From contig JAQFVV010013087.1 of assembly GCA_028023455.1 (NCBI GenBank), forward strand, positions 188,001 through 252,000: a DNA stretch of 64,000 bases, written 5' to 3'. The DNA is from Epiperipatus broadwayi (lineage: Eukaryota; Onychophora; Udeonychophora; Euonychophora; Peripatidae). Positions 30,281-42,984 of this stretch are shown here, one piece after another. Within the stretch, counting starts at the first letter, position 1. Each line of letters opens with the position of its first letter. The translations under genes and the position numbers were made by a program. Below the pieces are notes generated by a model. That model did not search any database and had not been told where the DNA came from. It saw nothing but the letters and a program-made list of their open reading frames with translations.

Positions 30281-30640
30281 ATGCTTTTTTAAAACAATCT
30301 TTCCAAATAGGAGGAAGTTTGCATGCATCATCTTGCTTATTAATACAATCTGGCCTTATAAGTATCTCAATGGCTTCTCTAATTTTGCACTGGTAAAGAT
30401 GATCAGATCTGGATATGAAACTGCTAATAGAAAAATAAATTTTATGACCTGAATCTATAGTATGGAGTGTGCTGCTGCTGATGAGAGCTGTTTAACTTAA
30501 ATTAGCATGCTCATCTCTACTAACACTGATGTGATGATTACTCATATTTATGTAATAAGCTTGACAATTTTCACATGAGACTTGATAAATACCATGAGAT
30601 TTAAGAGGGTTTGAGTCCTTACGCTTGGTTATTATAGTTC
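30281..30640 (-). pseudogene. Penelope-like GIY-YIG endonuclease fragment with one in-frame stop
   Basis: A single minus frame of about 115 codons reads through a GIY-YIG domain: HGIYQVSC, then AYYINM (the usual YIG has become YIN), an R...DEHANL segment, one in-frame TAA (near 30493), then STLHTIDSGHK, SRSDHLYQCK, IREAIEI and a closing IWKDCFKKA. The stop splits the frame into pieces too short for a simple length filter. No reverse transcriptase is found upstream of it (above 30640), where an (AT) run follows, so this is a 5'-truncated copy, common for target-primed insertions. It differs from the PLE at 24.9-26.3 kb and represents a second family or lineage. Confidence 0.75.
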
Positions 30641-30668
30641 TGATTTTTTGATATATATATATATATAT

Positions 30669-33600
30669 TGTGCCCTTTTCTGTAGGTCAGTAATAGTTTA
30701 TAACAGTCAATTACTAAAAAATTTTAAATTTAGAATATGTTCTTGTAATACATTAATTATATTAAGTCAATTATATCTTTAAAGTACAATTTGAAGCTAA
30801 AGAGAATATGTAGTATATAAAATCATTTAAAAATAGTTATATAAAGCTTAAAATATTGTTTCATATGGTTGTAAAAGCTGGCCATATTAAATAACACAGC
30901 TATAAATAATTAAAAGTATATTTAAAAATCCGATTTTAATAGTTTAAAACGTATGATTTAATAAATGCTATATTTAGATTTGTAATCATATTTAAATAGT
31001 CAAAATTAATATAGTATATTTTTAAAATAAACTTTATGATGGTGAAAATTATATCTAATTCTATATTTTCTAAATTATTCTTCCAAATTTTTTATAATTA
31101 TTTTATATAATATAATAAGTGTATCAATTTTATAAATCTAGACAGAGAAATAGATTGAAAAACGTCTGTCAAAGTTGTAATCACGTGATTGTTTTAATGT
31201 ATACTATCACACACTGCTTGTTTGAAATAATAACAAAGTTTAAAATATTTTAAAAGTTATATTATAGAATTGGATAGAATTATTGCCTATCATAAAAGTA
31301 AATAGTATTAAACATTAAGTTAACTATTGTATGTAATGTTTAAGTAATGTAATAAAGACGAATGCAGATATAATAAAAATTAAATATTTTATTTAAATAA
31401 AAATAGATAAATTGAATATGATAAATGGAATAGGTTATTTAAGGTTATTTTAAATGTTATTTTAAATGTTTAAATAGTTTTAATAAAATAATAATTTATT
31501 CAAAAGTAATATTTTAAATAATATTTTAAGTTCATTACGTCATAATTTTTAATTTTGAAATATAATTCTACTATAAATTGAAAATATGTAAATTTGTTTT
31601 CAAGTTGGGGTAAGAATTGACCAATAAAAAATAAGTATCCTTACAGACGATAAATATTGTTGTAACTAAGTTAGAGCGGGAGATTAAAAAATGTATTGAA
31701 ACCGGAGAGAGGTAAATTATAACTATCAAAAGATAGTATTTTTAAAATCTTTTATTTTAGTCAATTTTTTTAGTACTTTCTTATAACTTTATCTGCAAAA
31801 AACTAATTGATAATTTTAAAAATATATTTTTTGCCAAAAGAAAGTATAAACTAAAAATATTTTAATAATTTCGTTTTAATATGATTTTCTAATTTTTAAA
31901 GTACTTACCAGTCATATTTTATCTAAAAGTTTAACCTAAACTACGCAATAAAAAATGGATATACTACAAAATAAAATGGATAGAAATTGTAATGCTGAAA
32001 AAATATTTGAAATATTTATTGATACAGCTTTATTAATATTTAACCGAAGAACTGTTTTGGTACATAAAAACCACAGCTCGGACATTATACGGAGTCTAAT
32101 GAAAAAATTGGAGACGCATTATTATGCATAAGTTTATTCAAGATTTATTTTTAAATGGTAATAAGATAATTATATATTGCATGAATTATTTTATATAGTA
32201 TGATATTCAAAGGAATAAAATGTTATATCCTTTCTAAAGGTAACATTTTTTTAAAAAATATTTTCGAGTGCAGAGTTGAATAAAGAACCCAGGAAAATAT
32301 GTTACAGAAGCGTTTTGATATTAAAATATCCGTTCTTCGAATTATTTAAAATGTACTTGGAAAAAATTTGTTCAAAAGTATTTGAAGTTTTTATTTTAAA
32401 AGAGATGTATAAAAATACCAAGTGAAAGTTTAAATGTATCAAGAAGAAAACAGAGATAAAAGTGAACACATAGATGAATGAAAAAATGGATCCATGGAAA
32501 TACAAATGGTACTTAAAAGTTTATCGAATATTTTAAAATTAAATTAGATGGATTGATGCATCGGATACGCAGAGAATATTGGTAGAGAAGATTAAGAAGC
32601 TTCATGGGATTAATTAATATTATCGTCCTAAAAATGAAAACCAAGGATTATTTTCTAAATTTTACTAAATGGATTAATAATTATTTTTGTTTTAAACTTT
32701 AACGCGCTTGGAGAACATTTAAAAAAAAACTCTAGAGAAAATAATAAGCATTTTGCACTTAACAGAACTATCGTCAAGAAAATATGTAACTATAGTTTTG
32801 ATTTCTTTTTATTTTGTTGACCTAATTTAAATCTAAAATTTTATATAAGATTAGGAAAAACATAAAAACATTAATTTGTTAATATTAAAATCTTATAATA
32901 TAACAATCTAATAATTTAGCTAAAAAATATTTTAATATAAAGTGTATGGGTATGAATTTTTTTTATATCTGCAATGCTCAAGTGGACAAAGGAAGCCTAC
33001 TGAACACGATGACTAGATAAAGGTTATTGGTAATAATAATAACTATTAATAATTTTATAATGTATATTTTTGTTTTCTTTAGATCATCCATAAATTGGAA
33101 GAATGAAGTGTAAAAGTTTTTTTTTTAAATTATATGTAACGCATTTTTATACAACATTTTAAAAAACATTATGAGATAGGATTGATTTGAAAATATGCAT
33201 ACGACAATTTTTTTTTATTTTTTTTTATTAGTGATATAATCCAACATAACAAATAATTATGTGATTCTTTTAAAGTTTTTATGATATGGGATATTCAAAT
33301 ATTGTCTAAGTAAATCGTATATGATTAAACATACAGAGCAATGAAGTAAGCAGACTTTTCTTATGGGATAGTAAGATTGTTTAACTATTAATGAATTTTA
33401 TTTATTGTTTTGTAAATGCAGATAGTTATTTATCGATGTAAGATGTAGAAAAATCTTGAGAAATAATGTTGAGATAGTGGCTTGGAAGTACTTAGTGAAC
33501 AGGAAACCAAGATGATGTATTTTTAAAAATAGGATGTTATAAGGAATGGGAATAATATTTAGTCTTTATGTGGTTATCAGCATAGTTAACATAGCCCTAT

Positions 33601-34654
33601 GACTGATACATATTTTATTTGGACAGTGTTTATATTACTTTAAATATTTGATGTTCTAATAAAGCTGAAGAAATAGCTTTAACATCGTCCCTGTACTAGA
33701 GGATATTAGGCAGATAAATGTCCTACCTCTTCGCACTGTACCATGATTTTGAGATATGTTAAGAATAATACTCTAGCTTTCTTCCTTAATCCTATGCATC
33801 TGTTTTTCGCTATCTTTATTTCATGTAACTGCATCGTTTAGTAAGATATTTTAAAAGAAATGATAAATAATTTAGAACTAAGGTTGTGCTATCGTTTTTT
33901 GTATAAGATTAGTTTAGTTGCTTATAAGGAGCAGAATGTTATAACTTAAAATTGAAGATCCAAAGTATCCTAGGGAAAGAAAAGAATCATAAAATATATT
34001 TTGAATTTTATTTCGGAAATGAAATATAAAATTTTTAAAATAAGGTATCTAAACAAAGATATTTTTTTAAAGTGATAATAATTTTAAATGCTTTAGTATT
34101 ATTTTTTTTTTTTTAAGAGAAAAATAAGTATTGCATATTTTTTTTAAAATACAATAGTACAAAGTAGATTATGTAAACAATATGCATAGTATATTTTTGT
34201 TTATTGATTAACAGAAATCTATTAATGATTAAACTTATATCATACTAAAGTAAGGCTTAAAGAAGAATATATTATGATTAGTAAACATTGTGTGATAAAT
34301 ACTAAAATCTAGTACTGAATTTTGGATAATAGTTTGTGTAACATCTTTGACTTTGCAAGATGAATTTTTTTTTTAATATTTTGAGAAATCCATACTCATT
34401 ATAAAATTTTGTTTTCTATGGAATGTTTTTCTAAGTATGAATTTTTTAAAATAGGATAGTTTAATAATATTAGAGATAAAATGCTGTTGCTAATAAAGTA
34501 GATAAATATATTTGTAATAAGTTAACCATGATGAGAAACCAAATAATAACATTTTTTTTTAAATTTTGTCCTAAATCTAAATAAAATATAATTGAAATAT
34601 AAATTATTTTTTATATAACCAGGTAGATCAAACTGTAAAATAAAAAGGGTTAAG
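30669..34654. other. Intergenic, AT-rich
   Basis: No gene is recognised with confidence. A patch at 31600-32130 contains the small open frame listed separately and, on the minus strand at about 31905-31920, a string CTGGTAAGTACTT that matches a 5' splice-site consensus. The rest is featureless. Confidence 0.45.
31955..32131 (+). CDS. Short open frame, 58 codons, function unknown
   Basis: ATG at 31955 opens a frame of 58 codons that ends in TAA at 32129-32131. The translation begins MDILQNKMDRNC, has mixed composition (Asn, Arg, Lys, Ile, Leu, His) and is not the Ile/Phe/Tyr-rich pattern of random AT-rich frames. No signal peptide, membrane segment or domain is recognised. It could be chance, a fragment of an exon, or transposon debris. 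Nothing nearby supports expression. Confidence 0.12.
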   Translation: MDILQNKMDRNCNAEKIFEIFIDTALLIFNRRTVLVHKNHSSDIIRSLMKKLETHYYA

Positions 34655-35575
34655 GATATCCACTGTAAATAATGTAAATAAATTGTTTAGTTATTTATTG
34701 TTAGTAATAAACTTTGTTAAATTTTGTTATTTAAAAAATTTTGTGTCAGAGTTATTTATTTCTCCACATTGCTGCATGAAAACACGATATATGCATAATA
34801 ACTGAAACAAATATATAGTTTTGCACAAAAGATAAATAAAGAATTATTTTAAGAATTTTAAATATTTTATTGGTATTCATTATAATTAAATAATCATAAT
34901 CTTACATTATTTATTGGTCATAAATCAGTTATCACAATATTATATTAAATTATATGCTATCAGTTGCCACACATATTTTGTTTGTCAGATTATTAAAATG
35001 CTACCACGTATTTATTATATCATTACATGAAGAATATTATTATTGTTATTTATTATTATTAGTTTAAGTGTAGTAGATTATGACATAAAATCCCTTCTCA
35101 TATTTTACTACCGTATTTTAAAATTAACTTAGAATAAATTTTATGAACCTGAGATTATTTTATTGAGCTAGATTATTATTAAATAGAAGATTAAAATTTA
35201 ATTATTAGTTTAATCTTAGTGAGTAGAAGTTATTAAAGTCGTAAGAATACTATGAGTTTGTTATTTGAAATAGTAATAAGGGGGGATAGTGTTCTTATGC
35301 CATTGAGGTAGTATCCTGTAGGATATTGGCTCAATGTAATCTATCTTGTCACCTGTATTTTCACTTGAAGTCTCATGAAAATATTAAATATTTATTTAAT
35401 ATATTTTATAAATTGAACCTTATTCGAATTTTAAATTTAAGCTAGTGGAATATTTTAATTTTAATACTGAATATTTAGTTATTAATTATTAAGTGAGATA
35501 GAACCCGTTTATTTTATATTATCCGGAAGTGGAGATGCAGAATCGCAAGGTCAGAATATATATATATAGTAAAGT
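34655..35575 (+). repeat. Dispersed repeat R1, copy 2
   Basis: Same-strand homologue of 900-1890 with the shared blocks listed there. It also shares an upstream block with TGTAAATAAATT and TTTGTTAAATT-like strings. It ends next to a short (AT) run at about 35557-35568, as copy 1 ends next to one at about 1864. The function is unknown. Confidence 0.6.
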
Positions 35576-36858
35576 TCTTTATCTACATATGTTTAGACTA
35601 ATATAATTCAAAGTCATAGGGATTTAAAAATGAAAAAAAAATCTTTTCCTGCAGATATCTAAAGTAAATTTGTAAAATAATTAGTCATTTAAAATATTAC
35701 CCTTATTTATAATATCGTGTCGTGATTTAAACACAGTCGATAGACGTTGGTTTATTTAAAAATAAATTATAATTCACTTTTACTTTTAAACTACTTATTG
35801 AGAGTGAGTGTATGTGAATTTAATATATCAATCTAATAGTATACATGCTTTAATTACATTTATCAAAATAAACTCACAATTTCTTATACCACATAACCAA
35901 CATAGTACTTTTATTAGTAAAATTATTTGAATTCCAAAAGATATATAACATTTAAATATCAAAAGCAAAATTAATCAATAAATATTTAAATATAACATTC
36001 ATAATTAACTCAATAGACAAAATCAAATTTTGAAATTCATTAATATTGTTTTGTATGTGAATACAGTATTTTTAATTGTACATTATACTAAAAAGGTAAA
36101 GATATATTATTCCACTTTCAATAATTACAACTCATATTTCAAAATATTTTTAATGACAAAGATATTGTATACAACCTTAACATTTCACATATCGAAACAT
36201 TTATTAGAGATTTATTTATATATCTACACAATAGAATAAAGATAAATATTTTAGATATGCATTACACATTTATAAAAGAAAGATTGTTAGAATTGTAACT
36301 CAAAACAATATATTGTTGGCAGTTATAAGAAAACTAAAAATATGTGGGACACATTTTATAATGATAAACATGTAGCATTCTGAAGTTATTAATCAGTTAA
36401 AGACATCTTTTGATACTAAAATGATTTGGAATGTGAGTTGGAATTAGGAGAATGTAGGATAAAGTATATATATTTGCTTTAAATTATATTATTACCCATG
36501 ATAAGTTTTTTTTTTCTGTAGGAAGCAATTGGTAATGTACTTTTAACTTGTTTTTAGTTTGTGTCTTAATTATGAATTAGTATACTTATATACATATGCT
36601 GTGTGTAGGACTTTTTGTTATTATAAACAAAAAAAAAAAACAATGTTTATAATGTTGAATTCAAAATGATTTACAATAATTTTGGTGACATATTTTCTAA
36701 TACAAATACTTTAAATAGTTGTTATCACTCACACTTCTACATTGAATCATTATTATTTACTGCTAGTGTTTACTTTGACAAAATTTACAATGAACTTAAT
36801 ACCAAAAGTGAATCTTAATCAAAGCTTATCAACCATTTATTTTTCCAGAAAATTCAGT
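35576..36858. other. Intergenic, nothing recognised
   Basis: AT-rich. The 69-codon frame at 36030-36239 has biased composition and is probably spurious. Confidence 0.5.
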
Positions 36859-36909
36859 TGATATATATATATATATATATATAACAAGTCATATATATAT
36901 ATATATCAA

Positions 36910-36962
<53 letters not shown>

Positions 36963-36968
36963 CTTGTT
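36859..36968. repeat. (AT)n runs with a local inverted repeat
   Basis: Three AT runs are separated by AACAAGTCAT, CAATATTTCT and, at the right end, ATGACTTGTT. The first and last are inverted copies, so the block can form one large AT hairpin. Confidence 0.85.
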
Positions 36969-37914
36969 TTATTAGTTATTATAAGGGTACCTTTGAAGAC
37001 TTTTGCAATGCTATATTGCAGAGGCTGTTGCTATATGATGAAACTGAGCTGAATTCAGAGCCATATAGCAAATTGGTTTGTAAGGCTGGATTTAAAAACA
37101 TTTCTGTGTCTGAAAAGTTCAGGCTTTCAAATTGATAGTAACATGATTTATACGTCCTGACATTTGAGTTAGTATTTTAGATCTAATTTTACAGTCCCAG
37201 AACACTACTGAGGTGAGCCATAATCTTGACACCATTTGGTCATGAGATAGAGACATTCCAATAGAGATTATGCATTCTTTCTCTTAGGGCATGTATAAAA
37301 TAAAGCACGATTAGAGCTATTGGCATGTTCCATCCATAAAATAATGTATTTATAAAGGACCTGAACACTGAATATGACCATTTATATATGGAAAAGATAG
37401 AGATTTTATATATGCATGCCACATGGTTGTTATGACCAACTGATAAGCACTGGTTCAGCATGAAATACATACATTGGAGAACACTTAACTTTTTCACGTA
37501 TATGTGGACATGTGGATTGATTAAATAAGATAGATTGGAAAGATATAAATACATTCACCATCTCATTTCAATCTCTTTATAATTACAATAAATATAGTGT
37601 TGACAAAATTTATATATTTAAATAGCACATATTCAAATATTTATAAGTCATGTTTGTGTAATGTAGGTGTTTAAAAATTGAGACACTGTCTTTCTCCTGT
37701 GATGGTTTAAATATATTTCTACAATTGAATAGTCGATTATACCATTAGATACACAATATATTCAAGATCCAATTTATGTATTTGGTGTAAGAATTGGTAT
37801 ATATAGTATATACTCTCTAAATTTAAGTCATTCACTTAACTTTTTTAAACTTTTAACATTTAGCAAGCGTGTAGACATTTATATTTAAAAAATTAAAACA
37901 TTTTCGGATATTGA
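36969..37914. other. Intergenic, nothing recognised
   Basis: A less AT-rich patch lies at 37000-37500. The 104-codon minus frame at 37240-37554 has no recognisable motif and no second copy in this window. I cannot call it a gene. Confidence 0.4.
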
Positions 37915-38902
<988 letters not shown>

Positions 38903-38922
38903 TTTACACACACACATACACT

Positions 38923-38967
<45 letters not shown>
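38903..38967. repeat. (CA)n-(TA)n compound microsatellite
   Basis: Imperfect CA run followed by a TA run. Confidence 0.92.
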
Positions 38968-39007
38968 TGCTTTTTAACTACCATTAATTTTAAATAAAAT
39001 TTTAGTA

Positions 39008-40085
39008 CACCTGGGTCTCATTTTACGTGATAGATATGTTCCTCAGAAAACACGTGCAAATGAAATCGTGTAACAATAGACGTAACGTACATTGAAAATG
39101 GGTGGATGTGGTCTGTGATTTTTAAAAATTTGCATAAAAGCAAAGCACCAACGTAAAATTACTTATAATTCATGCAAAAAATAATAAGGAAATAAAATAT
39201 GACTAATAAATATTTCAAATTTGAAAAAAAATGATACAAGACAAACTTTTCTTAACTATAATATTTAATTTTATTCAAAATAATATATTTTTATGCATAA
39301 TTTACAGTACAGTAATTTACATTTTTTATACATGTTTTAATTATTATCGTTATACACGTTCGTTTGCAAATTGAGGAAATACAACTAGCACCAACTTCAC
39401 ACTCATGTTGTGTCAATGGTTTTCTGGTGGCAACATAATTAGTAATTAATCTTTGAGACAATGATTTTATTAATTGTTTATGAAACTAACAACTAAAAAT
39501 TAAATTCTTATTTTTGTCTTTAATTTTTTAATCTTCAATTCCTTTTAAAAATCAAATTGCACATGACATTAATTTCAAGTCACAAAGTAATTTTTAAATT
39601 GTTAATTACAATTAAAAATCAGATTTTAATTTTTAATTGTCAAAGTTAATTGTGCCCACGGCTATTACTCACATTTTAAAAATAAACTGTGGACACTAAA
39701 TGATTAATACTGTAATTGATTACGTTCTTTTTTAAAAAGCAATAACAGAATGAGATTTAGAATGCAAAATTAGCACGCACAATGTTTGAACATATTTACA
39801 TTATAATCTTGTAAAATTTAATGTGTGTATACATAAAATGTGGAAATCATGATTTTAATTTCATTATTGCATAAAATCTTACTATTAATAAGCACTGAAA
39901 ATATTGAAATTACTAAGATAAAAGTCAAATTCTAATAATGTGCTATTACTTTCAATATAACATAAGTACGCAAAATTTATTATTTAAAGTAATAGCACAT
40001 TATTTTAGTTCCACTTCTGGTGAAACATGAATTGTGTAACTTCAAAATCGTGGTAAATAAGTCCTCATAAAAAGAGACCCAGGTG
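39008..40085 (+). mobile_element. TA-flanked inverted-repeat element, copy 3, Tc1/mariner-pogo-like MITE
   Basis: The element begins CACCTGGGTCTCATTTTACG and ends AAAAGAGACCCAGGTG, with TA on both sides (39006-39007 and 40086-40087). At 1078 bp it is the longest copy and retains segments missing from 6725-7664, such as the part around 39130-39160 and 39470-39640. The subterminal hairpin (AAAGTCAAATTCTAATAATG with its partner near 40000) is kept. No transposase is encoded. The three copies have diverged by point changes and indels, so they are not recent. Confidence 0.82.
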
Positions 40086-40087
40086 TA

Positions 40088-40739
40088 TAGTATATTTTTA
40101 AAAGGTAACTTGTTTAATATGTATATTATTTTTTTAAACAAATCCTATTAAAAATGTAAAATTTCTTTATGATATATATATATATTGAAACAGTTATGCT
40201 GTTACTCATATAGATATTCAAAAGACCCCCCCCCCATTTAAAAACGTCTAGCATGATTCAATCTAATTGGGAACGCAATAAAGCTGTAATTTGTTAAAAA
40301 AAAAAGAAAAATCACATTTTTAATTTTGTGATTGATGGATTTAAATAAAATGTTAAGTTATCTTATTTTTTTTTATCTGTCTCAATAAAAAAAAGAAAAG
40401 AAATTAATTATCCAATCATTAAAAAGAAAAAAAGAAAAGATACTTGAGATAACTGAGGCAGTATTCAAATTAGGAACATCGTCGGAAGAAAATAACTTTT
40501 TTTTTCTCTCTCGTCTTACACAGAGAGGCAGAACATATTAAATTTTTTGTTTTAAAAAAAGTGTATTACTTAATTCTTTTGACACGTTAAAATATAATTT
40601 TAACGGAACGTTAAAATGGAAAAAGAAACCTTTGCTAGAGGAATTATGATAATAATGGGGTAATTTAGCGGCTTCATTCTCTTCACGCTATGCCATGACT
40701 CTCAATAAATGTATGAATAAACTGGATTGTAAAACTGGA
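40088..40739. other. Intergenic, nothing recognised
   Basis: AT-rich with a C homopolymer near 40226 and purine-rich runs near 40300-40440. No gene is visible. Confidence 0.5.
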
Positions 40740-40850
40740 AGGTAATTATGTTATAAGAATATTAAAACATCTTTATCTTACGTTATAAAGTGAAGTTATG
40801 AAATAATTACATAGAATTTGTTTTATAAAATATTAAAACATCTTTATCAT

Positions 40851-41197
40851 ACTAAACATCACATGATCACTATCTCATACTAGCACAATAATTGTTATTA
40901 AACAATTCAAAACAAAACAACACTCTCCATATAGTAGTGCCATCTTGTGCTAACAAGAGCAATCAATGGATGCCAGAAGGCTTGTGCATAAAATCCCTAA
41001 GATCTAGGTGCAGTGCTCTCAGATCCAAGGCTCCTCACTGATGAAGGCCACAAGCCAGAAACTAGTCTGGGGATATTGGATGAGTAGGCACTAGATAGGG
41101 ATTTTATGCACAAGCCTTCTGGCATCCATTGATTGCTCTTGTTAGCACAAGATGGCACTACTATATGGAGAGTGTTGTTTTGTTTTGAATTGTTTAA
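40851..41197 (+). mobile_element. Foldback element B with identical 102-bp arms
   Basis: The arms at 40898-40999 and 41096-41197 are exact reverse complements over 102 bp as read by eye. The loop is 96 bp and carries a hammerhead-like motif. A further 47 bp lies left of the left arm. TCTTTATCAT stands at both edges (40841-40850 and 41198-41207), consistent with a 10-bp target duplication, although the array itself repeats this string. There is no coding frame. Identical arms mean recent formation, recent copying or ongoing conversion. A diverged copy without clear arms lies at 13.06-13.3 kb. Head-to-head terminal repeats of this kind are known for PLEs. Confidence 0.85.
41033..41072 (+). ncRNA. 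Hammerhead ribozyme-like motif in loop of foldback B
   Basis: CCTCA (41033-41037), CTGATGA (41038-41044), A, stem II GGC/GCC around CACAA, A, GAAA (41058-41061), stem III a single C-G pair closing TA, TC (41066-41067), TGGGG (41068-41072). Stem I is CCTCA with TGGGG, five pairs including one wobble. The A.A opposition at the base of stem II (10.1/11.1) is non-canonical and may weaken activity. The order, spacing and one-pair stem III are those of the minimal hammerheads known in PLE terminal repeats. Cleavage would follow the C at 41067. Confidence 0.6.
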
Positions 41198-41639
41198 TCT
41201 TTATCATATGTTATAAAATGAAGTTATGAAATAACTACATAGAATTTGTTTTGTAAAATATTAGAACATGTTTATCATATGTTATAAAATGAAGTTATGA
41301 AATAATTACATAGAATTTGTTTTTTGTAAAATATGAAAACATCTTTAGAATGTGTTTTATAAAATATTAAAATGTCTTTATCATACGTTATAAAGTGACA
41401 TTATGAAATAATTACATAGAATTTGTTTTATAAAATGTTAAAATGTCTTTATCATACATTATAAAGTGAAGTTATGAAATAGCTACACGCAAATTTATTT
41501 ATAAAAATATTTGAACGTATTTACTATATGAATTAGAAATGCTTTAATTGCATATTACTTCTATCTGGGTAATGTAACAGAGTTTATGTATAAGAATATA
41601 CTTCTATATTTGGCTAAATTATAAATACCTCAATTATTA

Positions 41640-41935
41640 AATAATAAATGCTCTACAAACCATAAATGCTTGACTACTAAAATAATGAAATGCTGTATAA
41701 ACCATAAATGCTTGACTGCTTCTAAGGTTCTTACCTTAAATGAATTCAAAATGAATTATTGTATAAACCATAAGTGCTTGACTGCTTCAAAATGAATTAT
41801 TGTATAAACCATAAATGCTTGACTGCTTCTAAGGTTCTTCTCTTAAATGAACAAATGAATTATTGTATAAACCATAAATACTTGACTGCTTCAAAATGAA
41901 TTATTGTATAAACCATAAATGCTTGACTGCTTCTA
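41640..41935. repeat. Minisatellite array 2, unit about 39 bp with higher-order spacing
   Basis: The unit ATTATTGTATAAACCATAAA followed by TGCTTGACTGCTTC repeats about six times. Alternate units carry an extra TAAGGTTCTTCTCTTAAATG segment, giving a two-unit higher-order period. Confidence 0.88.
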
Positions 41936-42200
41936 AGCTTCTTCTCATAAAGGAATACAAAAACAAACTATTGTTGAATTGGAATATTTCCAAGCTTCTT
42001 CTCATAAAGGAATACAAAAATGAACTATTGTTGAAGTAGGATGTTTCCAAGCTTCTTCTCATAAAGGAATTAATGAACTATTGTTGAATTAGAATATTCA
42101 CAAGCTTCTTCCCATAAATGAATTCAAAATGAACTATTATTGAATTAGAATATTTCCAAGCTTCTTCTCATAGAGGAATTAATGAACTATTGTTGAAATT
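41930..42200. repeat. Minisatellite array 3, unit about 55-62 bp
   Basis: The unit AAGCTTCTTCTCATAAAGGA, a short AT spacer, then GAACTATTGTTGAATT and AGAATATTTCC repeats about five times. The AAGCTTCTTCTCATAAA block resembles the extra segment in array 2, so array 3 may have arisen from it. Confidence 0.88.
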
Positions 42201-42309
42201 GCAAATTAATTGTTATTTAATAAATTTTTTTTTGTTACTAAAATTAAATTGGTTATCCAGTTGTCCAGTTTTGTTTATTTATCGCATCACTCACCAATTA
42301 TAGCACTGG

Positions 42310-42590
42310 TTCATGAGAATCTCATGTTCTCTGAGCTACGTCTGACATAACTTGACCTAGGCCAGTCAGGTTGTAGTGAGATGGAACTCTAATGGCGCTC
42401 TTTGGGAAACCAAACATAGAAATATTTAGATGTTTCCAGTCTCTATGTACTACATCCTCTGATGAGCAGGAAATATTGTTGTAGGGGGGCATTAACATCT
42501 GCATTAAGAATATCAATTGATAGTTCCTTCCTACAGCATGCTCATCAGAAAAAAATTACAACTGATGTGATAAAAGGGTTGTATGGTGGT
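42310..42590. repeat. Possible retroelement terminal fragment with inverted CTGATGAGCA strings
   Basis: This patch is less AT-rich than its flanks. CTGATGAGCAGG at about 42460 (plus) and CTGATGAGCATGCTG on the minus strand near 42540 stand inverted, each followed by a GTAGG string. They recall the start of a hammerhead core, but no proper GAAA plus stem III follows in either. It borders PLE terminal fragments at 42.6-43.0 kb. The 64-codon minus frame at 42516-42322 is unassigned. Confidence 0.35.
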
Positions 42591-42619
42591 CCGGTTACAA
42601 TATATATATATATATATAT

Positions 42620-42980
42620 TTCAATTTAACATTATTGCTATTGGTAGAATTTAATGTTTGTTTTTTTCAAAATCAGTGATTCACATCTCTGCAACTGTCT
42701 TTCCACCATTTATCACACAGTAGATGACTTGTGTGATCATGTTGAATCAGTATATTAATATTTGATTGTTTTTAATAGGGATGAACCCGCAAAATATGTC
42801 TTTTATGAATATCATCTGTTATATATATATATATATTGAAATGAAGATTTTCATGGGTTACATATATAAAAGACATATTTTGCTGGTTCATCCGTGTTAA
42901 AAATTTTAATTATTGATAGTGTGACATTTCAATATGGTCCCACAAGTCATCCACTGTGTGGTAATATATATATATATATT
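42620..42980. repeat. Two PLE terminal fragments head to head
   Basis: On the plus strand 42630-42790 aligns with the reverse complement of 30275-30110 (TTGCTATTGGT, AATCAGTGATT, CTGTCTTTCCACC, GATGACTTGTGTGATC). At 42850-42965 the last half returns on the opposite strand (GGTTCATCCGTGTTAAAAA, ACATTTCAATATGG, CACAAGTCATCCACTG). Each half continues into KTGTCTTTTATG-like sequence at the centre, and (AT) runs stand inside and at the edge. This is an inverted terminal-repeat arrangement like those described for PLEs. Confidence 0.65.
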
Positions 42981-42984
42981 ATGC

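Larger units (their letters stand above)
40740..41505. repeat. Minisatellite array 1, unit about 71 bp, interrupted
   Basis: The unit carries GTTATAAAGTGAAGTTATG, AAATAATTACATAGAATTTG, TTTTATAAAATATTAAAA and TCTTTATCAT. Unit landmarks lie at about 40782, then after an insertion at 41209, 41281, 41387 and 41458 (one unit is enlarged). The array is split at 40850/41198 by the foldback element described next. Confidence 0.85.

Noticed and set aside
30470-30500. CTGCTGATGAGAGCTG considered as a hammerhead start
   Set aside because: No GAAA or UC follows at a suitable distance, and the bases are explained by the GIY-YIG coding remnant on the other strand.
40740-42200. Regular repeats considered as a CRISPR array
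   Set aside because: Units are contiguous diverged minisatellites without unique spacers, and the window is of animal type.
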